Below the pieces are notes generated by a model. It was not told the origin of the DNA, did no database searches, and was given only the letters and a program-made list of their open reading frames with translations. Shown here piece by piece: positions 25,481-33,753 of a stretch of DNA of 64,000 nucleotides; the stretch's first letter is position 1, and every line of letters begins with the position of its first letter. The DNA is taken from contig CAVRNI010000054.1 of NCBI GenBank assembly GCA_963722415.1, positions 87,443 to 151,442 on the forward strand, given 5' to 3'. The position numbers were made by a program, and so were the translations under genes. This DNA is from JALOLG01 sp963722415. Its GTDB lineage: Bacteria > Actinomycetota > Acidimicrobiia > Acidimicrobiales > Ilumatobacteraceae.

Positions 25481-27166
25481 TCAGAGCTCGGGAAGCCGCT
25501 GCTGCACGCCGATCAGGGGTGCGAGCGGATCACCCGATGTCGCCAGACGCTCCCCGATGTCGGCGATCGTCCAGCGGTCAGGATGCAGATCCGGATCGTC
25601 GAGCTCGTCCCAGCCGATCGGCACCGACACCGGGGCTCCGGCGACCGGCCTGGTGCTGAACGGGGCGACGAGGGTCTTGTTGATCGCGTTCTGGGTGTAG
25701 TCGAGCCGGATCCGCCCACCGCGCTTCGACACCTCCCACTCCCAGCTCACCAGGTCGGGAACGGTTGCGCCGACGGCACGCGACAACGATTCCACCCACG
25801 CCCGTGTGTCGTCGAACGTGTAGCGCTCGGCCACCGGTACCCAGATCTGGATGCCCCGCTTCCCGGTCACCTTCGGCATCGCCTGCACGCCGAGGTGGTC
25901 GAGGGCCGTGCGGTGCAGCCGGGCGAGGACGAGCACGTCGTCGAAGGAGCTGTCGGTTCCCGGGTCGATGTCGATCATCGCCCACGTCGGGCGGTGGGGA
26001 TCGCGCACCGTCGACGTCCACGGGTGGACCTCGATGGCGCCGTAGTTGGCGACCCACGCCAGCGCGGCCGGCGAGTCGAGGACGAGGTACAGCTCGGTCT
26101 CGCCGGGGTCTGCCTCCTCGTTGCGCCAGCGTTCGAGCCAGTCCGGGGCGTGGGCCGGCGCGGCCTTGTGCCAGAAACCCGGCTTGGCGATGCCGTCGGG
26201 GAAGCGGTGCAGGTTCACCGGGCGGCCGGCGAGGTAGGGGAGCATCGCCGGCGCCATCGTCGCGTTGTGCCGGATCAAGTCGCGCTTGGTCAGCGCCGGG
26301 TGCGGCCGGCGCGCCGGGAACAGCACCTTGTCGAGGTTGGTCAGCTTCAGGGTGTGTTCCCCGAGCCGCCATTGCCCGGACTTGCCGAGGGCGTCGAGGG
26401 CGGCGAGCTCGTCGGGCGTCGGTCCGACCCAGAGCGAACTGCTCGACCAGCTGGCGGCGGGCGCGGTCTTGACCTCGTCGTTGGTACGGCCCGTCTTCAC
26501 CGACCGCGGATGGTCCTCGGGATCCCAACCTGGGACGGCGAACTCGTCGTGCTTGTGGAGCAGCAGCGATTGCTCCTTGCCGTCGCCGCGGCCGCGGCGC
26601 ACCAGCACGAATCGGCCCTTCAACTTCTCGCCGTCGAGATCGAAGTGAAGGTTGCCCGCCTCGACGGCAGCCACCGGATCCTCACCGTCGGCCGGCGACC
26701 AGGTGCCCCAGTCCCACACGATGACGTCGCCACCGCCGTACTCACCCGCCGGGATGACCCCCTCGAAGTCGAAGTACTCGAGCGGATGGTCCTCGACGTG
26801 GACCGCCATGCGTCTCACATCGGGATCGAGCGTGGGTCCCTTGGGCACGGCCCAGCTCATCAGCACGCCGTCCGCCTCGAGCCTCAGGTCGTAGTGCAGC
26901 CGTCGGGCACGATGCCGCTGCACCACGAACCGCTGCCCGTCGGCAATCGGCGCAACCGTGCCGGCGGGCTCGGACGTCACCGTGAAGTCGCGCTTGGCCT
27001 GGTATGTGTCGAGCCGGCTCTTCGCGGTCTTCTTCGGAGCCGTCTTCTTCGCCGTCGATTTCTTGGCCGTCGATTTCTTGGCCGTCGATTTCTTGGCGGT
27101 CGACTTCTTCGCAGCCGCCTTCTTGGCGGTCGTCTTCTTCGTCGCCGCCTTCTTCGCCGTCGCCAT
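25481..27166 (-). CDS. ligD: LigD-type NHEJ protein: phosphoesterase plus polymerase domains, no ligase domain
   Basis: End-processing enzyme of bacterial non-homologous end joining, 561 residues. Residues 1-50 are a Lys/Ala repeat tail (KKSTAKK units). The 3'-phosphoesterase domain follows (about 55-200): RHRARRLHYDLRLE with its His/Asp, WAVPKGPTLDP and HPLEYFDFEGVIPAGEYGGG. The primase-polymerase domain (about 265-555) has LTNLDKVLFP, MIDIDPG (metal Asp pair) and TGKRGIQIWVPV. The ATP-dependent ligase module found in the full LigD of many bacteria is absent, so a separate ligase must seal. The Ku gene is 11 bases upstream on the same strand. Confidence 0.92.
   Translation of the reverse strand: MATAKKAATKKTTAKKAAAKKSTAKKSTAKKSTAKKSTAKKTAPKKTAKSRLDTYQAKRDFTVTSEPAGTVAPIADGQRFVVQRHRARRLHYDLRLEADGVLMSWAVPKGPTLDPDVRRMAVHVEDHPLEYFDFEGVIPAGEYGGGDVIVWDWGTWSPADGEDPVAAVEAGNLHFDLDGEKLKGRFVLVRRGRGDGKEQSLLLHKHDEFAVPGWDPEDHPRSVKTGRTNDEVKTAPAASWSSSSLWVGPTPDELAALDALGKSGQWRLGEHTLKLTNLDKVLFPARRPHPALTKRDLIRHNATMAPAMLPYLAGRPVNLHRFPDGIAKPGFWHKAAPAHAPDWLERWRNEEADPGETELYLVLDSPAALAWVANYGAIEVHPWTSTVRDPHRPTWAMIDIDPGTDSSFDDVLVLARLHRTALDHLGVQAMPKVTGKRGIQIWVPVAERYTFDDTRAWVESLSRAVGATVPDLVSWEWEVSKRGGRIRLDYTQNAINKTLVAPFSTRPVAGAPVSVPIGWDELDDPDLHPDRWTIADIGERLATSGDPLAPLIGVQQRLPEL
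27051..27110. repeat. 15-base tandem repeat encoding the Lys-rich tail of the LigD-type protein
   Basis: Three perfect copies and one diverged copy of GCCGTCGATTTCTTG (plus sense) encode repeated KKSTA on the minus strand. Neighbouring codons extend the pattern with looser AKK units. In-frame copy-number change would alter tail charge without disrupting the enzyme domains. Confidence 0.9.
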
Positions 27167-27177
27167 CGAGCAGTTCC

Positions 27178-28032
27178 CTACGCGCTCTTGCGGGCCTTGC
27201 TGACGCGCTTCCTGGCGGTCGACTTGGCGCTCGTCTTGCGGGCGGTCTTGCGTGCCTTGGATGCTTCGACACTGCGCTCGAGTGCCGCCATCAGGTCGAG
27301 CACCTTGCCCTCGGGAACCTGTTCGTCCTTCTCGACGATCTCCTTGCCCTTGTCCCGCGCCTTGATGCGCTTGCGCAACTCTTCGACGTACGTGTCGTGG
27401 TAGCGGGCCGGGTCCCAGTCCGACGCCAACGAATCGAGGAGCTGCGTCGCCATCTTCAGCGCTCGGGTGTCGGGCTTGGCGCGCCGGCTCGGCAGCCCGT
27501 CGACGTCGGCGCGAGGAACGATCTCGTCGGCGAACCGCATCGTCGACATCGCCAGCACGCCGTCGAGCGGCCGCACGGCGGTGAGGTACTGCTTGTTGCG
27601 CATCACGACCGTCCCGATGGCCACACGACCGCGCTCCTCCATCGCTGACAACAGAATGTCGTAGGCCTTCTTGGCTTCGTCGCCGCCTGGAGCGAGCCAG
27701 TAGGTGCGCTCGTAATAGATCGGGTCGATCTCATCGAGGGCGACGAAATCGCTCACGTCGATCATCCGAGTCGACGCCGGGCGCAACTCGTCGAGCTCCT
27801 TCTTGTCGAACGTGACGTAGCGGCCCTTGCGGATCTCGAAGCCCATCTCGATGTCGTCGGCGTCGACTTCCTTGCCCGATTTCTCGGAGACCTTGCGGTT
27901 CCTGATGCGCGAGCCGGAGCCCTTCTCCAACTGGTTGAAATGCACATCGTGGTCGCGCACTGCCGTGTGCGCCTTGACTGGGACGTTCACCAGGCCGAAG
28001 CTGATCGAGCCGGTCCATACAGGTCGTGCCAT
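27178..28032 (-). CDS. ku: Ku, DNA end-binding protein of NHEJ
   Basis: Homodimeric ring protein that threads onto broken DNA ends and recruits LigD. I start it at ATG 28032, MARPVWTGSISFGLVNVPVK, the canonical bacterial Ku N-terminus; upstream in-frame ATGs add unrelated residues. Other landmarks are RDHDVHFNQLE, GFEIRKGRYVTFDKKELDEL and TYWLAPGGDEAKKAYDILLS. The length is about 284 residues, including a Lys/Arg-rich C-terminal tail (KARKTARKTSAKSTARKR) that matches the LigD N-terminal tail in character. It is divergent from a PRC-barrel gene with a SigB-like promoter, which suggests stress or stationary-phase expression nearby. Confidence 0.95.
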   Translation of the reverse strand: MARPVWTGSISFGLVNVPVKAHTAVRDHDVHFNQLEKGSGSRIRNRKVSEKSGKEVDADDIEMGFEIRKGRYVTFDKKELDELRPASTRMIDVSDFVALDEIDPIYYERTYWLAPGGDEAKKAYDILLSAMEERGRVAIGTVVMRNKQYLTAVRPLDGVLAMSTMRFADEIVPRADVDGLPSRRAKPDTRALKMATQLLDSLASDWDPARYHDTYVEELRKRIKARDKGKEIVEKDEQVPEGKVLDLMAALERSVEASKARKTARKTSAKSTARKRVSKARKSA

Positions 28033-28099
28033 GCCCATGACGTACCCAATCATGTCGGCCCCGACACGACCGAAATGCACAGAAATGCACGACGATCAT

Positions 28100-28125
28100 G
28101 TCTACGACGTCTGTGTTGTGGGTAA
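28100..28125 (+). promoter_or_regulatory. SigB/SigF-like promoter of the PRC-barrel gene
   Basis: GTCT at 28100-28103, 16 bases, then GGGTAA at 28120-28125: one mismatch from the GTTT-N15/17-GGGTA pattern of general-stress sigma factors. A 10-base tandem repeat GAAATGCACA at 28072-28090 lies just upstream and may add a regulator site. Confidence 0.5.
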
Positions 28126-28176
28126 TTGCCGGTCAGCCGGAACGATTCGCATTCGCAACAGGAAGCAGGGGCACCG

Positions 28177-28539
28177 ATGGCCGACGATTCGACCAACATC
28201 TGGAACTACCGCGAGGACTTGATGCACGACAGTGAGATCGTCGGGTTCGACGTCGAAGCCGTCGATGGGCACATCGGCAAGATCGACTCGCACTCCTTCG
28301 AGGCGGACGACTCGCACATCGTGGTCGACACCGGGTTCTGGATCTTCGACAAGCGGCGCCTGATCCCCGCCGGCGCCGTGACCGGAGTCGACCACGAGAA
28401 TCGACAGGTCATGCTCAACCTCACGAAGGACCAGGTCAAAGACGCGCCGGACTTCGTCCCCGAACGTTGGGACGATGCGTCCGGGGGCGAGGACGTCCGC
28501 GCGGACTACAACGAGTACTACCGCCCCCACGGTTGGTGA
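28177..28539 (+). CDS. PRC-barrel domain protein
   Basis: Small cytoplasmic protein of 120 residues with no signal or membrane segment. The PRC-barrel strand pattern is clear: SEIVGFDVEAVDGHIGKIDS, DDSHIVVDTGFWIFDKRRLI and PAGAVTGVDHENRQVMLNLT. It has an aromatic/acidic C-terminus (YNEYYRPHGW). PRC-barrel proteins serve as protein or RNA-interaction modules and are common in stress regulons. Translation starts at ATG 28177 behind a purine-rich GAAGCAGGGGC. Its position between ku and topoisomerase IB and the SigB-like promoter support a stress role; the molecular function is unknown. Confidence 0.82.
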   Translation: MADDSTNIWNYREDLMHDSEIVGFDVEAVDGHIGKIDSHSFEADDSHIVVDTGFWIFDKRRLIPAGAVTGVDHENRQVMLNLTKDQVKDAPDFVPERWDDASGGEDVRADYNEYYRPHGW

Positions 28540-28562
28540 CCCCGAGCTCGAACGCGCTCGTC

Positions 28563-29577
28563 ATGCCCAAGACCGGGAGCAATGGATCGCTCCGCTTCGG
28601 CTCCGATGCCGAGCCGGGCATCCGCCGTCATGGCCGGGTTCGCTTCACCTACGTCAACGAGCGGACGGGGCGACCAGCCGTCGAAGCGGGATCTCGAGCG
28701 CATCACGGCGTTGGCCGTGCCGCCGGCGTGGACCGACGTGTGGATCGCCGCCGATCCGACGAGCCATCTGCAAGCGACCGGCCGTGACGCGAGGGGCCGC
28801 AAGCAGTACCGGTACCACGGCGACTTCACCGCATCGAGGTCGGAGAACAAGTTCGCCGACCTCGTGACGTTCGGTGCGGCGCTCGGTCGGCTGCGCCGGC
28901 GGGTCGAGCGTGATCTTCGGTCGAATGCGCTCGATCACGACGGTGTCGTGGCGGTGGTGGTCCGCCTGCTCGATATCACCGGACTTCGGGTCGGCAATCC
29001 CGAGTACGCACGTACCAACAAGTCGTTCGGCCTCACCACACTGCGCGACCGACATGCGGTGGTGCGCGGCACGACGATCAACCTGTCGTTCCGAGGCAAG
29101 TCGGCGCACGACTTCGATGTCCGGGTCGAGAACGCTCGACTGGCGCGTCTCGTCAAGCGGTGTCAGAACCTTCCCGGCCAACAACTGTTCCAGTACCGGA
29201 CGGCGGACGGTGAGTTGCGCACCATCGGGTCGACCGATGTCAACGCCTATCTCGCGGAACACGGGAACGTCTCGATGTCAGCCAAGGCGTTCCGCACGTG
29301 GAACGCCACCGTGCTCGCCGCCGAGGGGTTCGTGCAGGCTGCCGGCGACAACGGAGCGCCGACGGCGCGCGTCGTGAACGAGGTGATCGACCAGGTCGCC
29401 GCCGAGCTCGGGAACACCCGGGCGGTGTGCCGCACCAGCTACATCCATCCGGCCATCGTCACGTCGTACCTCGACGAAACCCTCGTGCCCCAGTGGCGAC
29501 GCCCGGTCGGCACCAAACCCGCCGGGATCACGCAGGACGAACGCCGAGTGCTGCGCCTGCTCAAGAGTGCGAGGTAG
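28563..29577 (+). CDS. DNA topoisomerase IB, bacterial type (frameshift near 28677)
   Basis: Type IB topoisomerase that relaxes supercoils through a 3'-phosphotyrosine. ATG 28563 gives MPKTGSNGSLRFGSDAEPGI, then RFTYVNERTGRP, after which the frame shifts. Dropping the G at about 28677 yields PSKRDLERITALAVPPAWTD, then HLQATGRDARGRKQYRYH. Catalytic elements are RVGNPEYARTNKSFGLTTL (Arg), LSFRGKSAHDFDV (Lys) and the nucleophile in VCRTSYIHPAIV. Reconstructed length is about 337 residues, normal for the family. The gene follows the PRC-barrel gene by 23 bases and is probably co-transcribed with it. Confidence 0.88.
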
Positions 29578-29586
29578 CCGGACGGC

Positions 29587-31677
29587 CTAGCGCCGCTCTT
29601 CCGATGTGGCGACCGCGGCGGCGCCGTCGGCCACCGTGAGGTCGAAACGGCCACATCGTGCGTGCAGTCCCGACACCGTCATCGTCGGAACCGACGCGAA
29701 CTCGCGGCGTCGGAGCTCGACGCCGGTCGGAGTCGGCTCGAGGCCGAGCATCACACGCACGAGCAACAGCACCGAGGCCGATGACCACGCCTGGGGTGAG
29801 CACGACGCCGGATAGCTGACCGGCATGGGCACCTCTTCTCGCGCGATGCCGGCGAACAGCTCGGGTGGTCGTCCGCCGAAGTGGGTGGCGGCGGCGAGCA
29901 CCCCGTCGACGATCTTGTCGACGACGTCCCAGCGGCCGTATCGCGCGGCTCCGGCCGCACAGATCGCGGTGTCGTGCGGCCAGACCGAGCCGTTGTGGTA
30001 GCTGAGCGGGTCATAGGCACCCATCGACGAGGCAAGGGTGCGCAAGCCCCATCCCGACCACAGCGCCGGTTCGCACAGGCGATCGAGGTAGCGGTCGGCC
30101 AACTCGGGATCGGCGATCCCGCACCACAGTGCATGGCCAGGGTTCGTGGTCAGCGAGTCGATCGTGCGACCGTCGCCGTCGACGCCCAGCGCGAACCAAC
30201 CCCGCCGGTCCCACATCACGTCGTTCCAGCGTTCCCGCAGATCCGCCGCCCGTCGACGGAGCTCGGTCGCGTCGCGTTCCAACGTCACCACGTCGGCGAG
30301 CTCGGCAGCGCCGAGCAACGCGGCGTATGCGTAGCCCTGGACCTCGACCAGCCCGATCGGTGGCTTGGGCAACGACCCGTCGACGAACGTGATCCCGTCC
30401 CAGCTGTCCTTCCATCCCTGGTTCGACAGGCCCGTGGCGTCGTTACGGCGGTAGTCGACGAAGCCGTCGCCGTCGGAATCGCCACGATCGATCACCCAGC
30501 TGAGCGCGGCTCCGATGGCGGGTGCCAACTCGGTCAGGTCGGTGTCGTCGAGAGCGCCCCATCGCCAGGCCTCGGCGGCGAGGGAGATGAAAAGTGGGGT
30601 GGCGTCGACGGTGCCGTAGTACCGGCTACGCCCGGCGAACGGCCCACCGCCACCGTGACGGCGGAGCTCGTGGAGGATCTTGCCGGGTTGCTCCTCGGAC
30701 GCCGGGTCGTCGACGCGTCCCTGGAGCTCGGCCAGAGCACGGAGCACGCCACGCGCCAGCGAGGCGTCGAACGGCAGCGTCATCCACGACGTGATCAGCG
30801 AGTCGCGACCGAACAGTGTCATGAACCACGGTGCGCCGGCGGCCACAACGACGCGGTCGGGGTGGGCGCGGTCGACGATTCGGAGCGCGGCCAGGTCGGC
30901 GAGTGACTGCTCGAAGGCGTTGACGAGGCGCGGGTCGTTCGAGTCGAGCGTCGGTGCCGCGGCATGCCACGCCTCCAGACGCCGCAGCGGCACTGCGTCG
31001 GCCGGCGTGGTGCCGATCGGGAACGGCAGACCGGCACGCACACCGTCGACGATCGGCTCGACCGTGAACGTCAGCCGCTGGCGACCATGGGCCGGCACGT
31101 CGAACCACCACCCCAACGTGCTGGTCGCGACGTCGACGTCGTCGGGCGGGGGCTCGCACGTCAGGATCGAAGCCGCCGCCAGGTCGTGCACGACGGGCTC
31201 CAGCAACCAATGGCCGTCGGCCGGACGGATCGTGCCGTCCTCGCCACCCTGCGACGCCTTGACGTCGAAGAGGTGAGCGAAGTCGGCCGCGATCGACATC
31301 AAGAGACGGACGCGGCGGTTCTCGCGTCCGGTCTCGATCAGCTCCACCTCGTCGCGCAAGCCGCTCGCGATCCAGCGTCGCCTGACGAGGATGCACGTCG
31401 ACGGCACGTCACTCACTGGCGCGTGCAGCCGCTGAACCGACACGGATGACAGGGGAGTCGGCGCGCTGCTGGCGAGTGTGTGCAACGTGCCGCCGTCGAT
31501 CCAGATGCGCAGTTTCGAGACGTGACGCAGATCGTCGTGGACCATGCCGTGAGTCCCGCCGAGACAGTTGCCGGCATGGTCGCTGATCGCGAACGTGCGG
31601 CCGTCGACGAGCGTGATCTCGCCGGGTGCACCGACGACGGGGACGAACTCAGCCGCGGCGTCGAGGGGCGACGTCAT
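29587..31677 (-). CDS. Amylo-alpha-1,6-glucosidase/glycogen-debranching-like glycoside hydrolase
   Basis: Cytoplasmic (alpha/alpha)6-barrel glycosidase of about 696 residues. The N-terminal GDE_N_bis-type beta domain (about 20-230) includes GNCLGGTHGMVHDDLRHVSK. The catalytic barrel has APWFMTLFGRDSLITSWMTL, GWKDSWDGITFVDGS (acid), EVQGYAYAALLGAAEL and DPLSYHNGSVWPHDTAIC (base region). I start it at ATG 31677 (MTSPLDAAAEFVPVVGAPGE). Such enzymes act on glycogen branches or related alpha-glucans. It is divergent from the SigB-like sigma gene and next to other stress genes, so storage-carbon mobilisation or compatible-solute supply is possible. Confidence 0.86.
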   Translation of the reverse strand: MTSPLDAAAEFVPVVGAPGEITLVDGRTFAISDHAGNCLGGTHGMVHDDLRHVSKLRIWIDGGTLHTLASSAPTPLSSVSVQRLHAPVSDVPSTCILVRRRWIASGLRDEVELIETGRENRRVRLLMSIAADFAHLFDVKASQGGEDGTIRPADGHWLLEPVVHDLAAASILTCEPPPDDVDVATSTLGWWFDVPAHGRQRLTFTVEPIVDGVRAGLPFPIGTTPADAVPLRRLEAWHAAAPTLDSNDPRLVNAFEQSLADLAALRIVDRAHPDRVVVAAGAPWFMTLFGRDSLITSWMTLPFDASLARGVLRALAELQGRVDDPASEEQPGKILHELRRHGGGGPFAGRSRYYGTVDATPLFISLAAEAWRWGALDDTDLTELAPAIGAALSWVIDRGDSDGDGFVDYRRNDATGLSNQGWKDSWDGITFVDGSLPKPPIGLVEVQGYAYAALLGAAELADVVTLERDATELRRRAADLRERWNDVMWDRRGWFALGVDGDGRTIDSLTTNPGHALWCGIADPELADRYLDRLCEPALWSGWGLRTLASSMGAYDPLSYHNGSVWPHDTAICAAGAARYGRWDVVDKIVDGVLAAATHFGGRPPELFAGIAREEVPMPVSYPASCSPQAWSSASVLLLVRVMLGLEPTPTGVELRRREFASVPTMTVSGLHARCGRFDLTVADGAAAVATSEERR

Positions 31678-31772
31678 CGAGCCAGTCTGACTCCATCGCG
31701 CACCGCAGAAGTGGCATTTGCGGCACCGGGTCGACAGCCGCGTCGACCGCGCCACCCGGATGGGTGATTCCC

Positions 31773-31797
31773 GTTTGCGGTGCTGGGGGAGCGGGTA
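31773..31797 (+). promoter_or_regulatory. SigB/SigF-like promoter upstream of the sigma factor gene
   Basis: GTTT at 31773-31776, a 16-base spacer, and GGGTA at 31793-31797 match the general-stress sigma consensus closely. It lies 73 bases before the start of a SigB/SigF-type sigma gene, so autoregulation is likely. Confidence 0.6.
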
Positions 31798-31869
31798 CCT
31801 CGTGGCGGCTTGTAGGGCGAGCTCCGTCCACACATCACTGAACGACATCACGGGAAAGGACCCAACTCC

Positions 31870-32709
31870 ATGCGGGGCGCGAACACTGCGGCAGCGGGTA
31901 CTTCTTGCACGGCCCCCCGGGTCGAGATGGCCACACTCGAACGATGGTGCTGCGAGTACAGCGTCAGTCGGGACCGGGAGCTGCGTGCTCGCATCGTCGA
32001 GCACTTCGATTGGCTGGTCCGCATCTGCGTCAACCAGATGACACGCCGCGGCGAACCCGTTGACGACCTCATGCAGGTGGGCAACATCGGACTGCTGAAC
32101 ACGATCGATCGGTTCGATCCGGCGTTCGGGGTCCAGTTCCGGACGTTCGCGTCCGCAACGATCAGTGGCGAGCTGCGCCGTCACTATCGAGGGGCGTGGC
32201 GGATGAAGGTGGCCCGGCCGCTGCAGGAACGCCACCTGGCGGTGACCGGCGCGATCGACACGCTCACGGGGACCCTCGGGAGGTCACCGACCGCGAAGGA
32301 CATCGCTGAACATCTGAGACTCGACGTCGACGAAGTGGTCGAGGCGTACGCCGTCGGTTCGACGTTCTCACTGGCGTCGCTCAACACCGACGTGACCGAA
32401 CATCACGGCCCTCGGATGCTCGCCGCGGATCGTGAGTTGCAGGGCGTCGAATCGCGAACCGATCTGCGCAAGCTGCTGTCGCGCCTCGGCGAGCGCGAAC
32501 GGAAGATCGTGTACCTCCGCTTCTTCTGCGAGCAGACGCAATCCGAGATCGCCGCCGAACTCGGTGTCAGCCAGGTGCAGGTCTCCCGGCTGCTCCGCTC
32601 GGCGCTCGAAACGCTGCGCGGCCCGAGCCGACCCAGGGGTTCCGCCCGGCGACCAGCTAGTGTCGTGATCGGCGGGGGAGGCGACGGTCATGAGCACGAT
32701 GCAGCTTGA
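31870..32709 (+). CDS. RNA polymerase sigma factor, SigB/SigF/SigG type
   Basis: Group-3 sigma-70 factor of 279 residues. Region 2 is VEHFDWLVRICVNQMTRRGE, DLMQVGNIGLLNTIDRFDPA and VQFRTFASATISGELRRHYR. Region 3 is SPTAKDIAEHLRLDVDEVVE and region 4 is LLSRLGERERKIVYLRFFCE, then QSEIAAELGVSQVQVSRLL. It should direct general-stress transcription. The ATG at 31870 is used; an alternative at 31927 (MATLERWCCEYS) starts closer to region 1.2. The 3' end overlaps the following MEDS/ATPase gene by 20 bases, the usual coupling of a sigma factor with its anti-sigma factor. Confidence 0.9.
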   Translation: MRGANTAAAGTSCTAPRVEMATLERWCCEYSVSRDRELRARIVEHFDWLVRICVNQMTRRGEPVDDLMQVGNIGLLNTIDRFDPAFGVQFRTFASATISGELRRHYRGAWRMKVARPLQERHLAVTGAIDTLTGTLGRSPTAKDIAEHLRLDVDEVVEAYAVGSTFSLASLNTDVTEHHGPRMLAADRELQGVESRTDLRKLLSRLGERERKIVYLRFFCEQTQSEIAAELGVSQVQVSRLLRSALETLRGPSRPRGSARRPASVVIGGGGDGHEHDAA

Positions 32710-33655
32710 TACGCCCCGCGCGGATCAGCCGTTCCGGCACGAGGCGTTCTTCTACACAGGTCCCGACCAGTTCCTCGACCACGCGACCACGTTCCTGCTG
32801 GATGGACTCGAGGCCGACGAGCCGGCACTCGTGATGGTCGGCCGCACCAAGATCGACGATCTGCGGACGGCGCTCAACGGCGACGCCGATCGCGTGTTCT
32901 TCGCCGACATGGGCGTGGTCGGCGAGAATCCGGCGCGGATCATTCCCGCCTGGGAGGGGTTCGTCACCCGTCATGCCGGCTCGGCCACGGCGCTCCGCGG
33001 CATCGGCGAGCCGATCTGGCCGGGACGTACACCGGCCGAGCTCGACGAGTGCCACTTCCACGAGTCACTGCTCAACGTGGCGTTCGGCGCCGGTCCACCC
33101 TTCTGGCTGCTCTGCCCGTACGACACCACCGGTCTCGACGCCACCGACATCGCTCGGGCGGGCCACACCCACCCGTTGTTGTTCGACGGCCAGACACATC
33201 GGCCGAGCGGCGCGTACGCGCCGTCCAACGGTGTGGGCAGCCCTCACGATGGGCCTGAGCTGACGCCGGCGCCCAGCGACGCGGGCCACGTCGCAGTCGA
33301 CGGGCCGAACTCGTTGCCGTCACTTCGGGAGTTCACCGAACGATCCCTCGCGGCGAGCGCCCTGAGCCGCGACCGCACGTCCGACTTCGTGCTGGCGGTG
33401 AACGAGTTGGCGACCAACAGCATCATGCACGGTGGCGGCACCGGCACACTTCGGCTCTGGTTCGACGACACCCACGTCATCGCCGAGATCCGCGATGCGG
33501 GGCACATCACCGATGCGATGGTCGGGCGGGTCACGCCCACTCCCGCCGCGCAGTCGGGCCGTGGCCTGTGGATCACGAACCAGCTGTGTGAGCTGGTTCA
33601 GATCCGATCCGCCGGGACCGGCACCGTCATCCGGGTCCACATGCGGCGACGCTGA
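32690..33655 (+). CDS. MEDS sensor domain fused to anti-sigma-type histidine-kinase ATPase (RsbW-like)
   Basis: Probable anti-sigma factor/switch protein of 321 residues. The N-terminus (about 12-185) is a MEDS/DcmR-type sensory domain: RHEAFFYTGPDQFLDHATTF, LEADEPALVMVGRTKID, LRGIGEPIWPGRTPAELDEC and FWLLCPYDTT. The C-terminus (about 220-320) is an RsbW-like ATPase: FVLAVNELATNSIMHGGGTG (N box), AEIRDAGHITD and QSGRGLWITNQLCELVQI (G box). Overlap with the sigma gene suggests it holds that sigma factor inactive and releases it on a signal. In other actinobacteria MEDS proteins bind small C1 compounds or retinoid-like ligands; the ligand here is unknown. Confidence 0.88.
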   Translation: MSTMQLDTPRADQPFRHEAFFYTGPDQFLDHATTFLLDGLEADEPALVMVGRTKIDDLRTALNGDADRVFFADMGVVGENPARIIPAWEGFVTRHAGSATALRGIGEPIWPGRTPAELDECHFHESLLNVAFGAGPPFWLLCPYDTTGLDATDIARAGHTHPLLFDGQTHRPSGAYAPSNGVGSPHDGPELTPAPSDAGHVAVDGPNSLPSLREFTERSLAASALSRDRTSDFVLAVNELATNSIMHGGGTGTLRLWFDDTHVIAEIRDAGHITDAMVGRVTPTPAAQSGRGLWITNQLCELVQIRSAGTGTVIRVHMRRR

Positions 33656-33753
33656 CCGTCACCCCGCGATTTCCTCGTCGCTTCCGCAGTCGCGCGTTTG
33701 GAACCCGTCGCGCTTGGAAAGGAGTCGGGAAACGAGCGAGAGGGGCTTGACCA

